From Peribacillus muralis (GTDB lineage Bacteria; Bacillota; Bacilli; Bacillales; DSM-1321), in contig NZ_CP017080.1 of NCBI RefSeq assembly GCF_001645685.2, forward strand, positions 2,222,001 to 2,286,000: a stretch of DNA of 64,000 nt. The letters are read 5' to 3'. The notes beneath the pieces are model-generated. The model saw only the letters and a program-made list of their open reading frames with translations, made no database searches and had not been told where the DNA came from. Position numbers and translations under genes: made by a program. Numbering within the stretch: the stretch's first letter is position 1; each line of letters opens with the position of its first letter. Below are positions 17,755 through 26,683 of the stretch, piece after piece.

Positions 17755-19281
17755 TCATTCATTAAAATCATTTTTTTTGATGATTTTCTTTTGCGGTTTT
17801 GGTTGCCTTGCTGTATTCTCTGTTCGTAAATTGATGGGGCGCGATTTAAAAAAATTAAAAGGGAGGCGCACGAAGCTATCTTTCCAATCCTTTAAGTGAA
17901 AGGGATAGATAGGCTCAAGGTATGGGTGTCCCATCGATGTCAGCTTAATAAGGTGTGTCATTAAAAATACGGCCGAAATGGTAATACCGAGCAGCCCCCA
18001 GATTTGGGCGCCTACTAAAAAAGGGAAGCGCAGTAAACGGATGGCATTGCCCATTTTATAAATGGGGGTGACAAAGGAAGCCAAGGCAGATAGAGCAACG
18101 ATGATCAACAGGATATTACTGGTCAGTCCTGCTACAACAGCGGCTTGTCCGATAACGATACCACCGACGATACCCAATGTCTGCCCTACTTTGGTTGGTA
18201 GCCTTGCGGCTGCTTCACGTAACAATTCAATCGAAATCTCCAAGAACAATGCTTCAATCAAAGGCTGGAAGGGGATTAAATTTCTTGACGTGACGATCGT
18301 TTCCAAAAGATCTTTAGGAATCAGTTCATAATGGTAAGTCAGGACAGCTACATATAACGGCGTTGCGAATATGGAAAAAATGACCGCGAAAATCCTTAGT
18401 AAACGAAATGCCGAGGCCGGCACCCATGGCATGTTATAATCTTCCATCGTAATGAAGTACTCCAACAAAATGGTTGGGGCAATCAAGGCGGAAGATGACC
18501 TATCAACGATCATGGCCACTTTGCCTTCTGCCAAAGCGCTAGCGATCCGATCGGGCCTTTCCGTGTATAGAAAAAGGGGAAATAGTGTACTTGTATCATC
18601 ATAAAGCATTTGCGCCAGATGAGAGCCATCCAAGATTTCATCAAAGTCCACTTCATTGATGCGCTGGATGACAGTTTCGACATTTTCCTTGTCGACGATT
18701 CCATCAATGGACAAGACTGCCACTTTTGTTTTAGATAAAGTACCCACGGTCAATTGAGTTACTTGCAAACTCGGTAAAGGCAGCCTTTTCCTGACGAGAT
18801 TCAGATTGATATCGATATCCTCGACAAAAGCTTCCTGCGGACTTATGATCCCGAATTCTAGTTCCGGTTTATCAACCTGCCGCCCATGTTGGGCAACAAC
18901 ATTTATCAACAAACACTCATCAAGATTTGCATCTAGCCTTATCGCGATATTCCCTCTCATTATTCTTTCTTCTACCACGGTCTTCGTACTGGTGATGAGC
19001 GTGTCCTCGATTGGAATACTATCTTTCAATTGCTCCAAGTTGATTTGTTCCATAGTTGGTATCACTGACAGTACACTTTTGTGAAGCTCCTGTGCATCAA
19101 TTAATGAACGATAATACGATACCCAATAACCTACACCATTATATGAACCTTGATGGTTTATAAAATCATTGGATGTAGAAAAGGAATTGAATAGATCGCG
19201 TATTTCAGAAGTTTTATTGATGTTATCATCGTTATCCAATTGTTGTGTGCTGCCTTGTTTGGACTTCCTGCGATTAAACAA
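17755..19281 (-). CDS. GerA-type spore germination receptor A subunit
   Basis: This is an A subunit of a germinant receptor, 508 residues. A soluble N-terminal half (to about 280, with TERPDRIASALAEGKVAMIVD) is followed by about five membrane segments, including REAAARLPTKVGQTLGIVGG and the conserved SNILLIIVALSALASFVTP. I prefer the TTG at 19281-19279 because AGGTG lies 6 nt upstream and gives the usual start MFNRRKSK. The open frame extends 15 codons further to 19326 (TTG), with in-frame ATGs, but without a ribosome site. It is the first gene of the leftward receptor operon. Confidence 0.87.
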   Translation of the reverse strand: MFNRRKSKQGSTQQLDNDDNINKTSEIRDLFNSFSTSNDFINHQGSYNGVGYWVSYYRSLIDAQELHKSVLSVIPTMEQINLEQLKDSIPIEDTLITSTKTVVEERIMRGNIAIRLDANLDECLLINVVAQHGRQVDKPELEFGIISPQEAFVEDIDINLNLVRKRLPLPSLQVTQLTVGTLSKTKVAVLSIDGIVDKENVETVIQRINEVDFDEILDGSHLAQMLYDDTSTLFPLFLYTERPDRIASALAEGKVAMIVDRSSSALIAPTILLEYFITMEDYNMPWVPASAFRLLRIFAVIFSIFATPLYVAVLTYHYELIPKDLLETIVTSRNLIPFQPLIEALFLEISIELLREAAARLPTKVGQTLGIVGGIVIGQAAVVAGLTSNILLIIVALSALASFVTPIYKMGNAIRLLRFPFLVGAQIWGLLGITISAVFLMTHLIKLTSMGHPYLEPIYPFHLKDWKDSFVRLPFNFFKSRPINLRTENTARQPKPQKKIIKKNDFNE

Positions 19282-19513
19282 TGCTGTCACCTCATATCTC
19301 ATGCTTATGGTGGTTATCATTTGCAATTAAATGACAGATTAACCATTTTAGATTGAATTCAGTATTTTCGGGAAAGGGGAAATGGGCTTCAGCGGGAATG
19401 AAGCTAAGCGGATGAAGCTTCTATTCAATCGCCAAAGCACCATTTCCATTAGAATAAAAAATTGAAAAAAGAGGAAGCTAAACAAATATTACTCACTTTA
19501 AAAGGAGTTTACT
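19282..19513. promoter_or_regulatory. Shared upstream region of two divergent ger operons
   Basis: This 232-bp spacer must hold two divergent forespore-type promoters. I could not assign -35 and -10 boxes with confidence. It contains an imperfect direct repeat (agcgggaatgaagct at 19391, agcggatgaagctt at 19406) and TGAATAG read on the minus strand near 19424-19430, which resembles a sigma-G -35. AAAGGAG at 19500-19506 is the ribosome site of the rightward gene. Confidence 0.35.
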
Positions 19514-20944
19514 ATGGGAAGTAAAATCTTGCATAAAAAATTGGATCAAAAGCAGGGGGAAATGAAATCTATTTTGGATATGCAGGATGATGTGGTCTTT
19601 AAAGAGGTGTACATTCCAAGTTATGATTGCTCCGGATTATTTGTATTTGTCAATGGGACGATGGATTATCCAGCCTTCAATGAAATCGTCCTGGACTTAT
19701 CGGCGGCAAAGGTTGAATCGAGCCATCCGGTTTCAATCGAGCAATTGGTCCTTTCCAAGATCTGTTCGGTAAATGAAGAAGAAGTAAAATCGTATGAAAA
19801 AGCCAAGGAGTATATTTTTGATGGGAAAACGCTCTTATTTATAGATGGAATCGCAAATGGCTATGTTTTGAACCTAGAAAGAGAAAAAACGCGCAACTTC
19901 ACTGAACCATCAACAGAGCGGGTTGTACGCGGCCCGAAGATGGGCTTTATCGAAAGTCTCAAGGAAAATATCGGTTTGATTAGGCAATACTCCAGCCACC
20001 CCAATCTTATCATCAAGCAGCAGAAGGTAGGAACGTTGGAAAAGCGGGATCTTGCTTTGATGTATTACGAGGGCAAAGCAAGCGATGGATTGTTAAAAGA
20101 AGTGAACAAACGATTAGAAGATGTAAAGGAAACGGATCTTCAGGATTCAGGGATGCTTGAGGAATTAATTGAAGATACATCGTATTCCCCTTTCCCGCAA
20201 ATCCAAAACACGGAGCGGCCGGATAAAGTATTGGCAGCCTTGCAAGAGGGAAGGGCGGTAATCATGATTGACGGTTCCCCATTTGCTTTGATGGCTCCTA
20301 CGACCATGACGATGCTGCTGCAATCTCCTGATGATTATTATGAAAGATGGGTAGCTGGATCTTTTTTGCGGATCCTTCGATATTTTTCCCTTTTTGTTAC
20401 CGTTTTTCTATCAGGAATCTATATTTCCTTGGTTTCGTTCAACCCTGGATTGCTGCCGACTGAACTGGCTATGACCATCGCAGGAACGAGGGAAAATGTT
20501 CCGTTTCCTCCTTTTGTAGAGGCCATCATCATGGAATTGACGATAGAACTGCTTCGAGAAGCAGGCATACGCCTGCCTGCCCCCATCGGTCAGACAGTTG
20601 GATTGGTCGGAGGTGTCATCATCGGACAGGCAGCCGTTCAAGCGAATATAGTGAGTTCACTCATGGTCATCATCGTTGCCATTACGACAATCACATCCTT
20701 TACTGTGCCGCAATACAGCTTTGGACTGGCGTTCCGGGCATTGAGGTTCGGTGCGATGATTTTCTCTGCGGTTCTAGGTTTATATGGAACCACCTTATTT
20801 TTTATCCTCGTGATCAACCATTTGTCTAAACTGACAAGCTTTCAAGAGCCTTATTTTCAACCGATGGATTTCATTGGCGGCAAGACTTGGAAGGATGCAT
20901 TTTTCCGCTTACCGAAACGGAAAAAAGGGAGGCGACTCTCTTGA
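19514..20944 (+). CDS. GerA-type spore germination receptor A subunit (second copy)
   Basis: The second A subunit has 476 residues and is shorter at its N-terminus than the divergent copy. The soluble half carries NTERPDKVLAALQEGRAVIM, and the membrane half carries LREAGIRLPAPIGQTVGLVG and SSLMVIIVAITTITSFTVP. The two A proteins share family motifs but clearly differ in sequence, so they are paralogues rather than a recent duplication. The start ATG has AAAGGAG at good spacing. The TGA stop is shared with the TTG start of the next gene. Confidence 0.88.
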   Translation: MGSKILHKKLDQKQGEMKSILDMQDDVVFKEVYIPSYDCSGLFVFVNGTMDYPAFNEIVLDLSAAKVESSHPVSIEQLVLSKICSVNEEEVKSYEKAKEYIFDGKTLLFIDGIANGYVLNLEREKTRNFTEPSTERVVRGPKMGFIESLKENIGLIRQYSSHPNLIIKQQKVGTLEKRDLALMYYEGKASDGLLKEVNKRLEDVKETDLQDSGMLEELIEDTSYSPFPQIQNTERPDKVLAALQEGRAVIMIDGSPFALMAPTTMTMLLQSPDDYYERWVAGSFLRILRYFSLFVTVFLSGIYISLVSFNPGLLPTELAMTIAGTRENVPFPPFVEAIIMELTIELLREAGIRLPAPIGQTVGLVGGVIIGQAAVQANIVSSLMVIIVAITTITSFTVPQYSFGLAFRALRFGAMIFSAVLGLYGTTLFFILVINHLSKLTSFQEPYFQPMDFIGGKTWKDAFFRLPKRKKGRRLS

Positions 20945-22035
20945 GCCAGGTGGATGGGAAAATTCTTAGTGGAGAATTAGCTGCAATCATTTCATGCAGC
21001 ATGTTAGGAATCGGGATGTTGACGCTTCCAAGGACGATAACGGAAAAAGTTCATTCGTCAGATGGCTGGATTGTCCTGATTCTTAATGGACTGCTTATTG
21101 CAGTGTTCGTTTGTTTACTTGTTGCTATGCTAAAAAAACATCAGGTTACCAATTATTTTACATACATGGAAGAGGCATTTGGAATCTGGTTATCTAAAAT
21201 TGTCGGCCTCCTAGTCGTTTTGTACTTTATTGGCGTGGCTAGCTTCGAAGTGCTTGCCATGAGTGAAATGGTCCGATTTTATCTATTGGAGGATACCCCC
21301 GAAGAAATCGTGATTCTTACCTTGATTTTAGCAAGTGTCCACCTTTTGACAGGGAAAATTAAAGCGATAGCCAAAGTGTGCGTCTTTTTTCTGCCTCTGA
21401 CCATTGTCATCGTCTTATTCATTTATTTGCTAAGTGTTAGGGTGGTCGATATGAAAAATATACAGCCTGTCCTAAGTAAAGGCCTTTTGCCCGTTATGAA
21501 AGGGATGGGCTCGGGCGCGTTGTCCTTTTTTGGAATCGAGCTTTTCATTTTCCTTTTTGGTGTCGTGAAAAATCAAAACAAGGTCAAAAGCGGGGTTTTA
21601 CTAGGTTTTTTCATTCCCGTGATCTTATATGTAATTACATATATTCTAGTAGTGGCTACATTGTCTGTACCTGAAGTTAAAGCGGTTACTTGGCCAACGA
21701 TATCGTTTATACAATCGTTTGAAGTGAAGGGGATATTCATAGAGCGCCTGGAGTTATTTCTATTGATCACCTGGATTCTTCAGTTTTTTTGTACACATGC
21801 CATTTACTATTATTTTGCAGCTGAAGGAATGACGAGGATTTTCAAAAACGCTTATACAACAAACTTGATTGTCCTCGTTCCTGTCGTTTTTATCCTGTCG
21901 GAAATTCCTAAAAATACAATCCAGATTTTTAAGATGAGCGAAATGCTGGGCTATGTCTTCCCCGTTATCTTGATTGGCTTGCCCGTTATTGCATTCGTTA
22001 TCGTTCAAGTGAAAAGGAGTAGGAGAAGCCGATGA
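20941..22035 (+). CDS. GerB-type spore germination permease (second copy)
   Basis: A 364-residue B subunit with about 10 membrane segments. After the start MSQVDGKILSGELAAIIS it has the family motif MLGIGMLTLPRTI and, further on, KVHSSDGWIVLILNG. TTG 20941 is the best start: AAGGGAGG sits just upstream, and TTGA overlaps the stop of the A gene. The open frame extends 18 codons upstream to 20887, but that part lies inside the A gene in another frame. The region GSGALSFFGIELFIFLFGV corresponds to the pocket-forming helices in this family. Confidence 0.88.
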   Translation: MSQVDGKILSGELAAIISCSMLGIGMLTLPRTITEKVHSSDGWIVLILNGLLIAVFVCLLVAMLKKHQVTNYFTYMEEAFGIWLSKIVGLLVVLYFIGVASFEVLAMSEMVRFYLLEDTPEEIVILTLILASVHLLTGKIKAIAKVCVFFLPLTIVIVLFIYLLSVRVVDMKNIQPVLSKGLLPVMKGMGSGALSFFGIELFIFLFGVVKNQNKVKSGVLLGFFIPVILYVITYILVVATLSVPEVKAVTWPTISFIQSFEVKGIFIERLELFLLITWILQFFCTHAIYYYFAAEGMTRIFKNAYTTNLIVLVPVVFILSEIPKNTIQIFKMSEMLGYVFPVILIGLPVIAFVIVQVKRSRRSR

Positions 22036-23144
22036 AAAGGTTATGGGTGTTCTTGCTTATACCATTGCTTTCTGGCTGCTGGGACAGTGAAAACATTGAA
22101 GAATTATCCCTTGTGGTGGGAGTGGGAATCGATTTAAGTAAAAACAAAAACGAAATTATGTTAACACAGCAAATTCTCGTGCCTCCTGGGTATAGCCTGC
22201 AGGAAAATCAGGCAAAATTAAAATTTAAAAATGTCACCGTCAGTGCCAAAACGCTTCATGAAGCAATTAGGGATTCCTTGCTTCTAACCAATACGGTTTT
22301 GACCAATCATCAGCGGATCCTGCTCATCAATGAAGAAGTTTTAAGGGAAATCCCCATGGAAGCGATCATTAATCAGTCGATACGTGATAACAATACTCGA
22401 AGAAGCTGCTTTATATTTTTAACCAAAAGACCGACGAAGGAAATATTGCAGAGAGCGGATGACGGAGAGATTCCTTCTAATGTGATTTATGATCTGAAAG
22501 ATAATGAAAAGCGAACGAATAAAATCCTTCCTACCTTAACATTGGGTCAGGCATCCTCCAGCTTACAATCAGATGGAAGCTTCGCTATCCAGGCCGTTGA
22601 TATAAAAGGGGGGAAATTAATATTGCAGGGTGCAGGGGTGATCAACAATTCAAAGCTGGTTGGCCTCATGAATAATAAGGATATCGAATCCCTGAACTGG
22701 TTGAATGGATCTGTGAAGGGGGGAATAATTGAAGCGGTCCATCACGGTGCCCCTTTCAGTGTGGAGGTCGATAAGAGGAGAAGACGGAAAATCACGACGG
22801 AATTGAACGGAGATCAATTGACGATCAACATCTCTGTCGGGTACACAGCTAGACTTTCGGAAGATTGGTACGACAAGGAAAATTCTTTCAAAGAAAGCTA
22901 TTTAAAAGAAGCGGAGCGTAAGGCGGAGGAGAAGGTGAAAAAAGACGTCGAAAAGATTATTTGGAAATTACAGCATCAATACAAAACGGGCGTAGCCGGA
23001 TTGTACCGTTATGTGGAAAATCAGCATCCTAAGTTTTGGGAGAAAAATAAGGAGAAGTGGGACGAAATATTCAGTGAAGCTGATATCAAATACCAAGTCG
23101 ACTTAAAGATTATTGATTTTGGCTCAAAAGGTGGCATTAAATGA
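22032..23144 (+). CDS. Ger(x)C-family spore germination lipoprotein (second copy)
   Basis: The C subunit has 370 residues. The signal peptide MKRLWVFLLIPLLSGCWDSE has a textbook lipobox LSGC with Cys16. The mature start IEELSLVVGVGIDLSKN is conserved in GerAC-like proteins. The last third is strongly charged and helical (KEAERKAEEKVKKDVEKIIW). It overlaps the B gene by ATGA. Together with the two genes before it, this forms a complete rightward receptor operon ended by a small hairpin. Confidence 0.9.
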   Translation: MKRLWVFLLIPLLSGCWDSENIEELSLVVGVGIDLSKNKNEIMLTQQILVPPGYSLQENQAKLKFKNVTVSAKTLHEAIRDSLLLTNTVLTNHQRILLINEEVLREIPMEAIINQSIRDNNTRRSCFIFLTKRPTKEILQRADDGEIPSNVIYDLKDNEKRTNKILPTLTLGQASSSLQSDGSFAIQAVDIKGGKLILQGAGVINNSKLVGLMNNKDIESLNWLNGSVKGGIIEAVHHGAPFSVEVDKRRRRKITTELNGDQLTINISVGYTARLSEDWYDKENSFKESYLKEAERKAEEKVKKDVEKIIWKLQHQYKTGVAGLYRYVENQHPKFWEKNKEKWDEIFSEADIKYQVDLKIIDFGSKGGIK

Positions 23145-23151
23145 TCGTTCA

Positions 23152-23177
23152 AAAAAACCTTCTGAAGAGAAGGTTTT
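23152..23177 (+). terminator. Terminator after the rightward ger operon
   Basis: The hairpin aaaccttct / agaaggttt with a 4-nt GAAG loop lies 8 bp after the gerC-type stop. It is followed by only a short T run (TTTTAGG), so it may be modest in strength. Confidence 0.55.
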
Positions 23178-23189
23178 AGGCTTGAGGCA

Positions 23190-23463
23190 AACTCGGAAAA
23201 AGAGGCTGAGTCGGGAGTTGGGTGGCATTTAAAAAACTTGAACGCTCTATTCCACGTATGTTGCTCTCTTATCCAGAGGCGTCCCGGGAGCCTCCTTGGG
23301 ACAATTGCGTCTGTGAGGTCTCCCCATTGCCGTATTTCCTAACATGAGTCTCGCATCTGTCGCTTCCATATATTCTGAATGTAAATTTTGATTGCTCATC
23401 GTATTTGAATCGTTTTTTTCACAGCCTGAACTAGCTTATCCAGAGTCTCCCAGAAGACGACGT
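23190..23463. repeat. Non-coding stretch with repeat-element character
   Basis: No gene is visible in these 274 bp. The base composition is richer in GC than flanking intergenic DNA. Phrases such as gcgtcccgggagcctcc, gtctgtgaggtctcccc and gagtctcgcatctg resemble debris found at the ends of old transposon-like or dispersed repeats in Bacillus genomes. I recall the style of sequence but cannot confirm a family. No terminal inverted repeats or target duplications were found. Confidence 0.25.
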
Positions 23464-24942
23464 TCATTGGTTATACGTTGTTGGGAGGTTCGTCACCTCA
23501 TGTGCAACCCGGATCCCGGATTGGATTCCTCCTTCTATCCAGGCTGGCACCGTTGAGGTATGCTCCCCTGCGAAGTGGACCCTGCCTTCAGGGGTGGGGA
23601 TGTATGGGAACAGATCCGTTTCTTGACCAGGTTTAAACATGGAAAAGGCACCGTATGCATACTGATTCAAAGTCCAGCTATAGGAAGCGCCGGTTAAAAA
23701 CTGGTCGTATACTTGATTTCCATGCACCATGGCCAGGTTTTTCAACGCGTTTTGGATACGGTCTTGTTCAGGGAGAATATCCCATAACGTCGCATCATCT
23801 TCCCACGTATAGCTGGCTAAGAGTAGTCCTGACACACTTCGGTTAATGTTATTAGGGTAATAAGCAAACCTTATGGGGAGATCAGTCGACAATTTTCCGC
23901 CGAAGATTCCTTCCCGCTCCCAAAACCGTTGCCTGAATTGAAGACCGATTTTTGTCGATGCAGCATAATGGAGTTCCCTGATAGCCTTCCACTTATTATG
24001 CGAAAAGGAATTCCGGGGCTCAATCTCGATAAAGTTTAATAATTGAAGAGGGATCGTCACGATGGCAAGGTCCCCGGTGATCGTTAAAGGTTTGTTGCTT
24101 TGAGTATGTTTAGAATCAATGGTAACCTGGTTATTTTGTTGGATGATCTTAGTCACTTGATGATTGAAATTGAGATTTTCCTTCAATTCCGGTAGAAAGG
24201 CATAGGGAAGCCGATCGTTGCCGCCCTCGATTGCATAAAAATCGATGTCCGGATTAAAAAGTGGCATCAGTTCACGAAGTATGGCAGGAAAGGAAAGTTC
24301 CGGGAAGCCCTCCAAGCCTAAAAGGACCTTTATGCTTTCAATCGCCCCCGTAGAAAGGCTGGTTCCTACTGGATTGTACTGCAAAAAGAAGGTCATGGAG
24401 TATTTATCAAATTCTCTAATGACGTAGCCCCAATTATTAACCGGATCCAGATTTATGAAGTCCGTAACTGGTTTAATTGCCATATTAAGCAATTCCTCCG
24501 CCGTTTTCCCTTTTTCTTGTGGTGCAACCGGATACTTCAGTATGTCCGGGTTTTGTTGATAAATGGCGGCTGTTGTCTTGATGCCATTAACATAAATGGG
24601 GTCATTCGGAGTGGAATTCGCAAAAGTGATGGTTCGTAATTGATATTTCTTGATATATTCGGCAACCAAATAATGATAATTCGGAATGCGCATCGCACCA
24701 GCCTCAAGATAGGCATCATCAAAAAATGGCGCCCTCATCGTCAAAATGCGCCCGCCGAGCCTGCCGGTAGCTTCCAGTATCGTGACATCGTGTCCTGCTC
24801 CCTTTAAAAGGGAGGCTGCAACCAATCCAGATATGCCTGCCCCGATGATGATGATTTTTTTTGGAGTCTGGGAAGGCCCCAGTCCATTTTTAATGACATG
24901 GAGCATTTGGTCGGGTGAAAGCGGATCGTTGTAAAAAGCCAA
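23464..24942 (-). CDS. Flavin-containing amine oxidase / L-amino acid oxidase-like
   Basis: An FAD-dependent oxidoreductase of 492 residues. The dinucleotide-binding fold is clear: IIIIGAGISGLVAASLLKGA (about 30-49), then EATGRLGGRILTMRAP, the flavin amine oxidase signature. The C-terminal FAD motif is RVHFAGEHTSTVPAWIEGG. It probably oxidises an amino acid or amine to the imine with release of hydrogen peroxide and ammonia; the closest known Bacillus relative is likely YobN. No signal peptide is seen, so it is cytoplasmic. It stands alone, transcribed towards the ger operon. The substrate cannot be inferred. Confidence 0.85.
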   Translation of the reverse strand: MAFYNDPLSPDQMLHVIKNGLGPSQTPKKIIIIGAGISGLVAASLLKGAGHDVTILEATGRLGGRILTMRAPFFDDAYLEAGAMRIPNYHYLVAEYIKKYQLRTITFANSTPNDPIYVNGIKTTAAIYQQNPDILKYPVAPQEKGKTAEELLNMAIKPVTDFINLDPVNNWGYVIREFDKYSMTFFLQYNPVGTSLSTGAIESIKVLLGLEGFPELSFPAILRELMPLFNPDIDFYAIEGGNDRLPYAFLPELKENLNFNHQVTKIIQQNNQVTIDSKHTQSNKPLTITGDLAIVTIPLQLLNFIEIEPRNSFSHNKWKAIRELHYAASTKIGLQFRQRFWEREGIFGGKLSTDLPIRFAYYPNNINRSVSGLLLASYTWEDDATLWDILPEQDRIQNALKNLAMVHGNQVYDQFLTGASYSWTLNQYAYGAFSMFKPGQETDLFPYIPTPEGRVHFAGEHTSTVPAWIEGGIQSGIRVAHEVTNLPTTYNQ

Positions 24943-25307
24943 AGCGTTACTCTCCTCTCTGATTGCAATTCCTAATCGGGATGTACGCTATCATATTCTT
25001 TTAGGTTCATGAATTATGAGGAATGACGATTAATTTGTTCATGTAATTGAAGAAAATCAAACATTTTCGCCAATCAAGGCGGCCATTGAACTCCTATTTC
25101 ATAAAAGCTTCATCGGGTATACCATAGGCTTTATGTATATCAACAATAACCTCGCCAGAATATTTACATGAAAATCCATCAAAAAGATGTCAGTTAAGCA
25201 TCGCCTTGCGGTGGAGACTTTGAAAAATTAGTTTGTGGAATTTTATTAAATATTTTCCTTTCCAGCGGAGATACTACGAAGAGACAAAGGTTGGAAAGGA
25301 AGAAAGT
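24943..25307. promoter_or_regulatory. Divergent spacer, amine oxidase / bd oxidase
   Basis: This 365-bp AT-rich spacer separates the leftward amine oxidase from the rightward cytochrome genes and must hold both promoters. I found no convincing -35/-10 pair, Fnr-type site or riboswitch. A ribosome site GGAAAGGAAG at about 25293-25302 serves the oxidase gene. Confidence 0.3.
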
Positions 25308-26669
25308 ATGGATCATTTACAAATGGCTCGTGCCATGTTCGGGACGAATATGGCAGTACATATCATATTTGCGACGATTGGCGTCGGGCTGCCGATGATG
25401 ATGTTGGCCGCGGAACTGATGTATCAAAAAACGAAGGATTTACATTATGTTGTCATGGCAAAACGGTGGACTAAAACATTAGGGGTGTTACTAGGGGTGG
25501 GCATCCCGACTGGTACGATTGCTGGTGTGCAGCTGTCACTATTGTGGCCTGGATTCATGGAAGTGATAGGCCGAGTGATGGCACTTCCATTCCAAATCGA
25601 GATTTATGCATTCATGGTCGAGGCGCTTTTCATGTCCATTTATGTATATGCTGCTGAAAAGATCAAGCCTTGGGCACGAATCGTAAGCTTGTTCTTTGTC
25701 GCCTTCGGAGCGTTAGCTTCGGCTGTTTTGATTTCAAATGTCCATGCATTTGAGGGAACGCCAGCGGGATTCCGGTTTGAAAATGGGGAGATTGTCGATG
25801 TTGATCCTTGGGCGGCTTTTTTTAACCCAAGCTTCTTGGTGACAGCAGGACATACGGCACTTACAGCTTATACAACAGGGGCCTTTGTCGTAGCGGCAGT
25901 AGCTGCCTATAAGATGCTGAAGAACAAATTTGGCACCACCGAATTTAATTTTCATCAAAAAGCGCTGAAGCTTAGCATTGTATTAGGTTTGATTTTTTCT
26001 TTTTTGACAGCTCTCAACGGGCATGCGACTACACAGCATTTGTATCGGGAACAGCCAGAAAAACTAGCTGCTGCTGAAGGCTTGTTCGAAACGACAGATT
26101 ATGCGGGCCTTACCTTTTTAGGTTATACGGATAGGGAAGCGCAGGAAGTGAAATATGGGATTGAAATTCCTTGGGTTTTAAGTTTCTTGTCAGGGAATAG
26201 TTTCGATACGGTCGTAACGGGCTTGAATGATTTTCCCGAGGAGTATTGGCCGCCGCTTTATGTCCATATTTTATTCAATGCGATGGTGATCATTGGCTCC
26301 GGTTTAATCGCTTTGTCCCTGTTTGCTTTGGTATGGAATAAGTGGTTGAAGAAGGAAACCTATCCAAAATGGATTCTCTGGTTATTTGTGGCGGCAGGGC
26401 CGTTTTCGGTGATTTCAATCGAATGTGGTTGGATTTTCGCATGTACAGGCAGGCAGCCCTGGACGATATACAGGATGCTTACCACTGCCGATTCGGTCAC
26501 AACATATGAGAACCTAGGATTTTTATTTACGATGTTCATTATTGTATATATTGTGTTATGCATTTCAGTCGTGTTTACACTGCTGTACTATTTCAAACGA
26601 CATTCCATAATGGATGATATTTATAAAGCCGAACAAAAAGATGTGAGGCTCTTCGATTCCAATTCATGA
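25308..26669 (+). CDS. ythA: Cytochrome bd-type ubiquinol oxidase subunit I
   Basis: This is the haem-bearing subunit of a bd-type (CIO/YthA-like) quinol oxidase, 453 residues. Landmarks are MARAMFGTNMAVHIIFATIG with the haem-ligand histidine near residue 17, ALPFQIEIYAFMVEALF with the conserved glutamates, and TAGHTALTAYTTGAFV with the second histidine. The Q-loop is short, as in the cyanide-insensitive group. Start ATG 25308 follows GGAAAGGAAG; the frame continues to 25233 without a ribosome site. It reduces oxygen to water with quinol and is cotranscribed with subunit II. The symbol follows Bacillus subtilis YthA; cydA is the alternative name. Confidence 0.85.
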   Translation: MDHLQMARAMFGTNMAVHIIFATIGVGLPMMMLAAELMYQKTKDLHYVVMAKRWTKTLGVLLGVGIPTGTIAGVQLSLLWPGFMEVIGRVMALPFQIEIYAFMVEALFMSIYVYAAEKIKPWARIVSLFFVAFGALASAVLISNVHAFEGTPAGFRFENGEIVDVDPWAAFFNPSFLVTAGHTALTAYTTGAFVVAAVAAYKMLKNKFGTTEFNFHQKALKLSIVLGLIFSFLTALNGHATTQHLYREQPEKLAAAEGLFETTDYAGLTFLGYTDREAQEVKYGIEIPWVLSFLSGNSFDTVVTGLNDFPEEYWPPLYVHILFNAMVIIGSGLIALSLFALVWNKWLKKETYPKWILWLFVAAGPFSVISIECGWIFACTGRQPWTIYRMLTTADSVTTYENLGFLFTMFIIVYIVLCISVVFTLLYYFKRHSIMDDIYKAEQKDVRLFDSNS

Positions 26670-26683
26670 AAGGAGGAAGGCCA

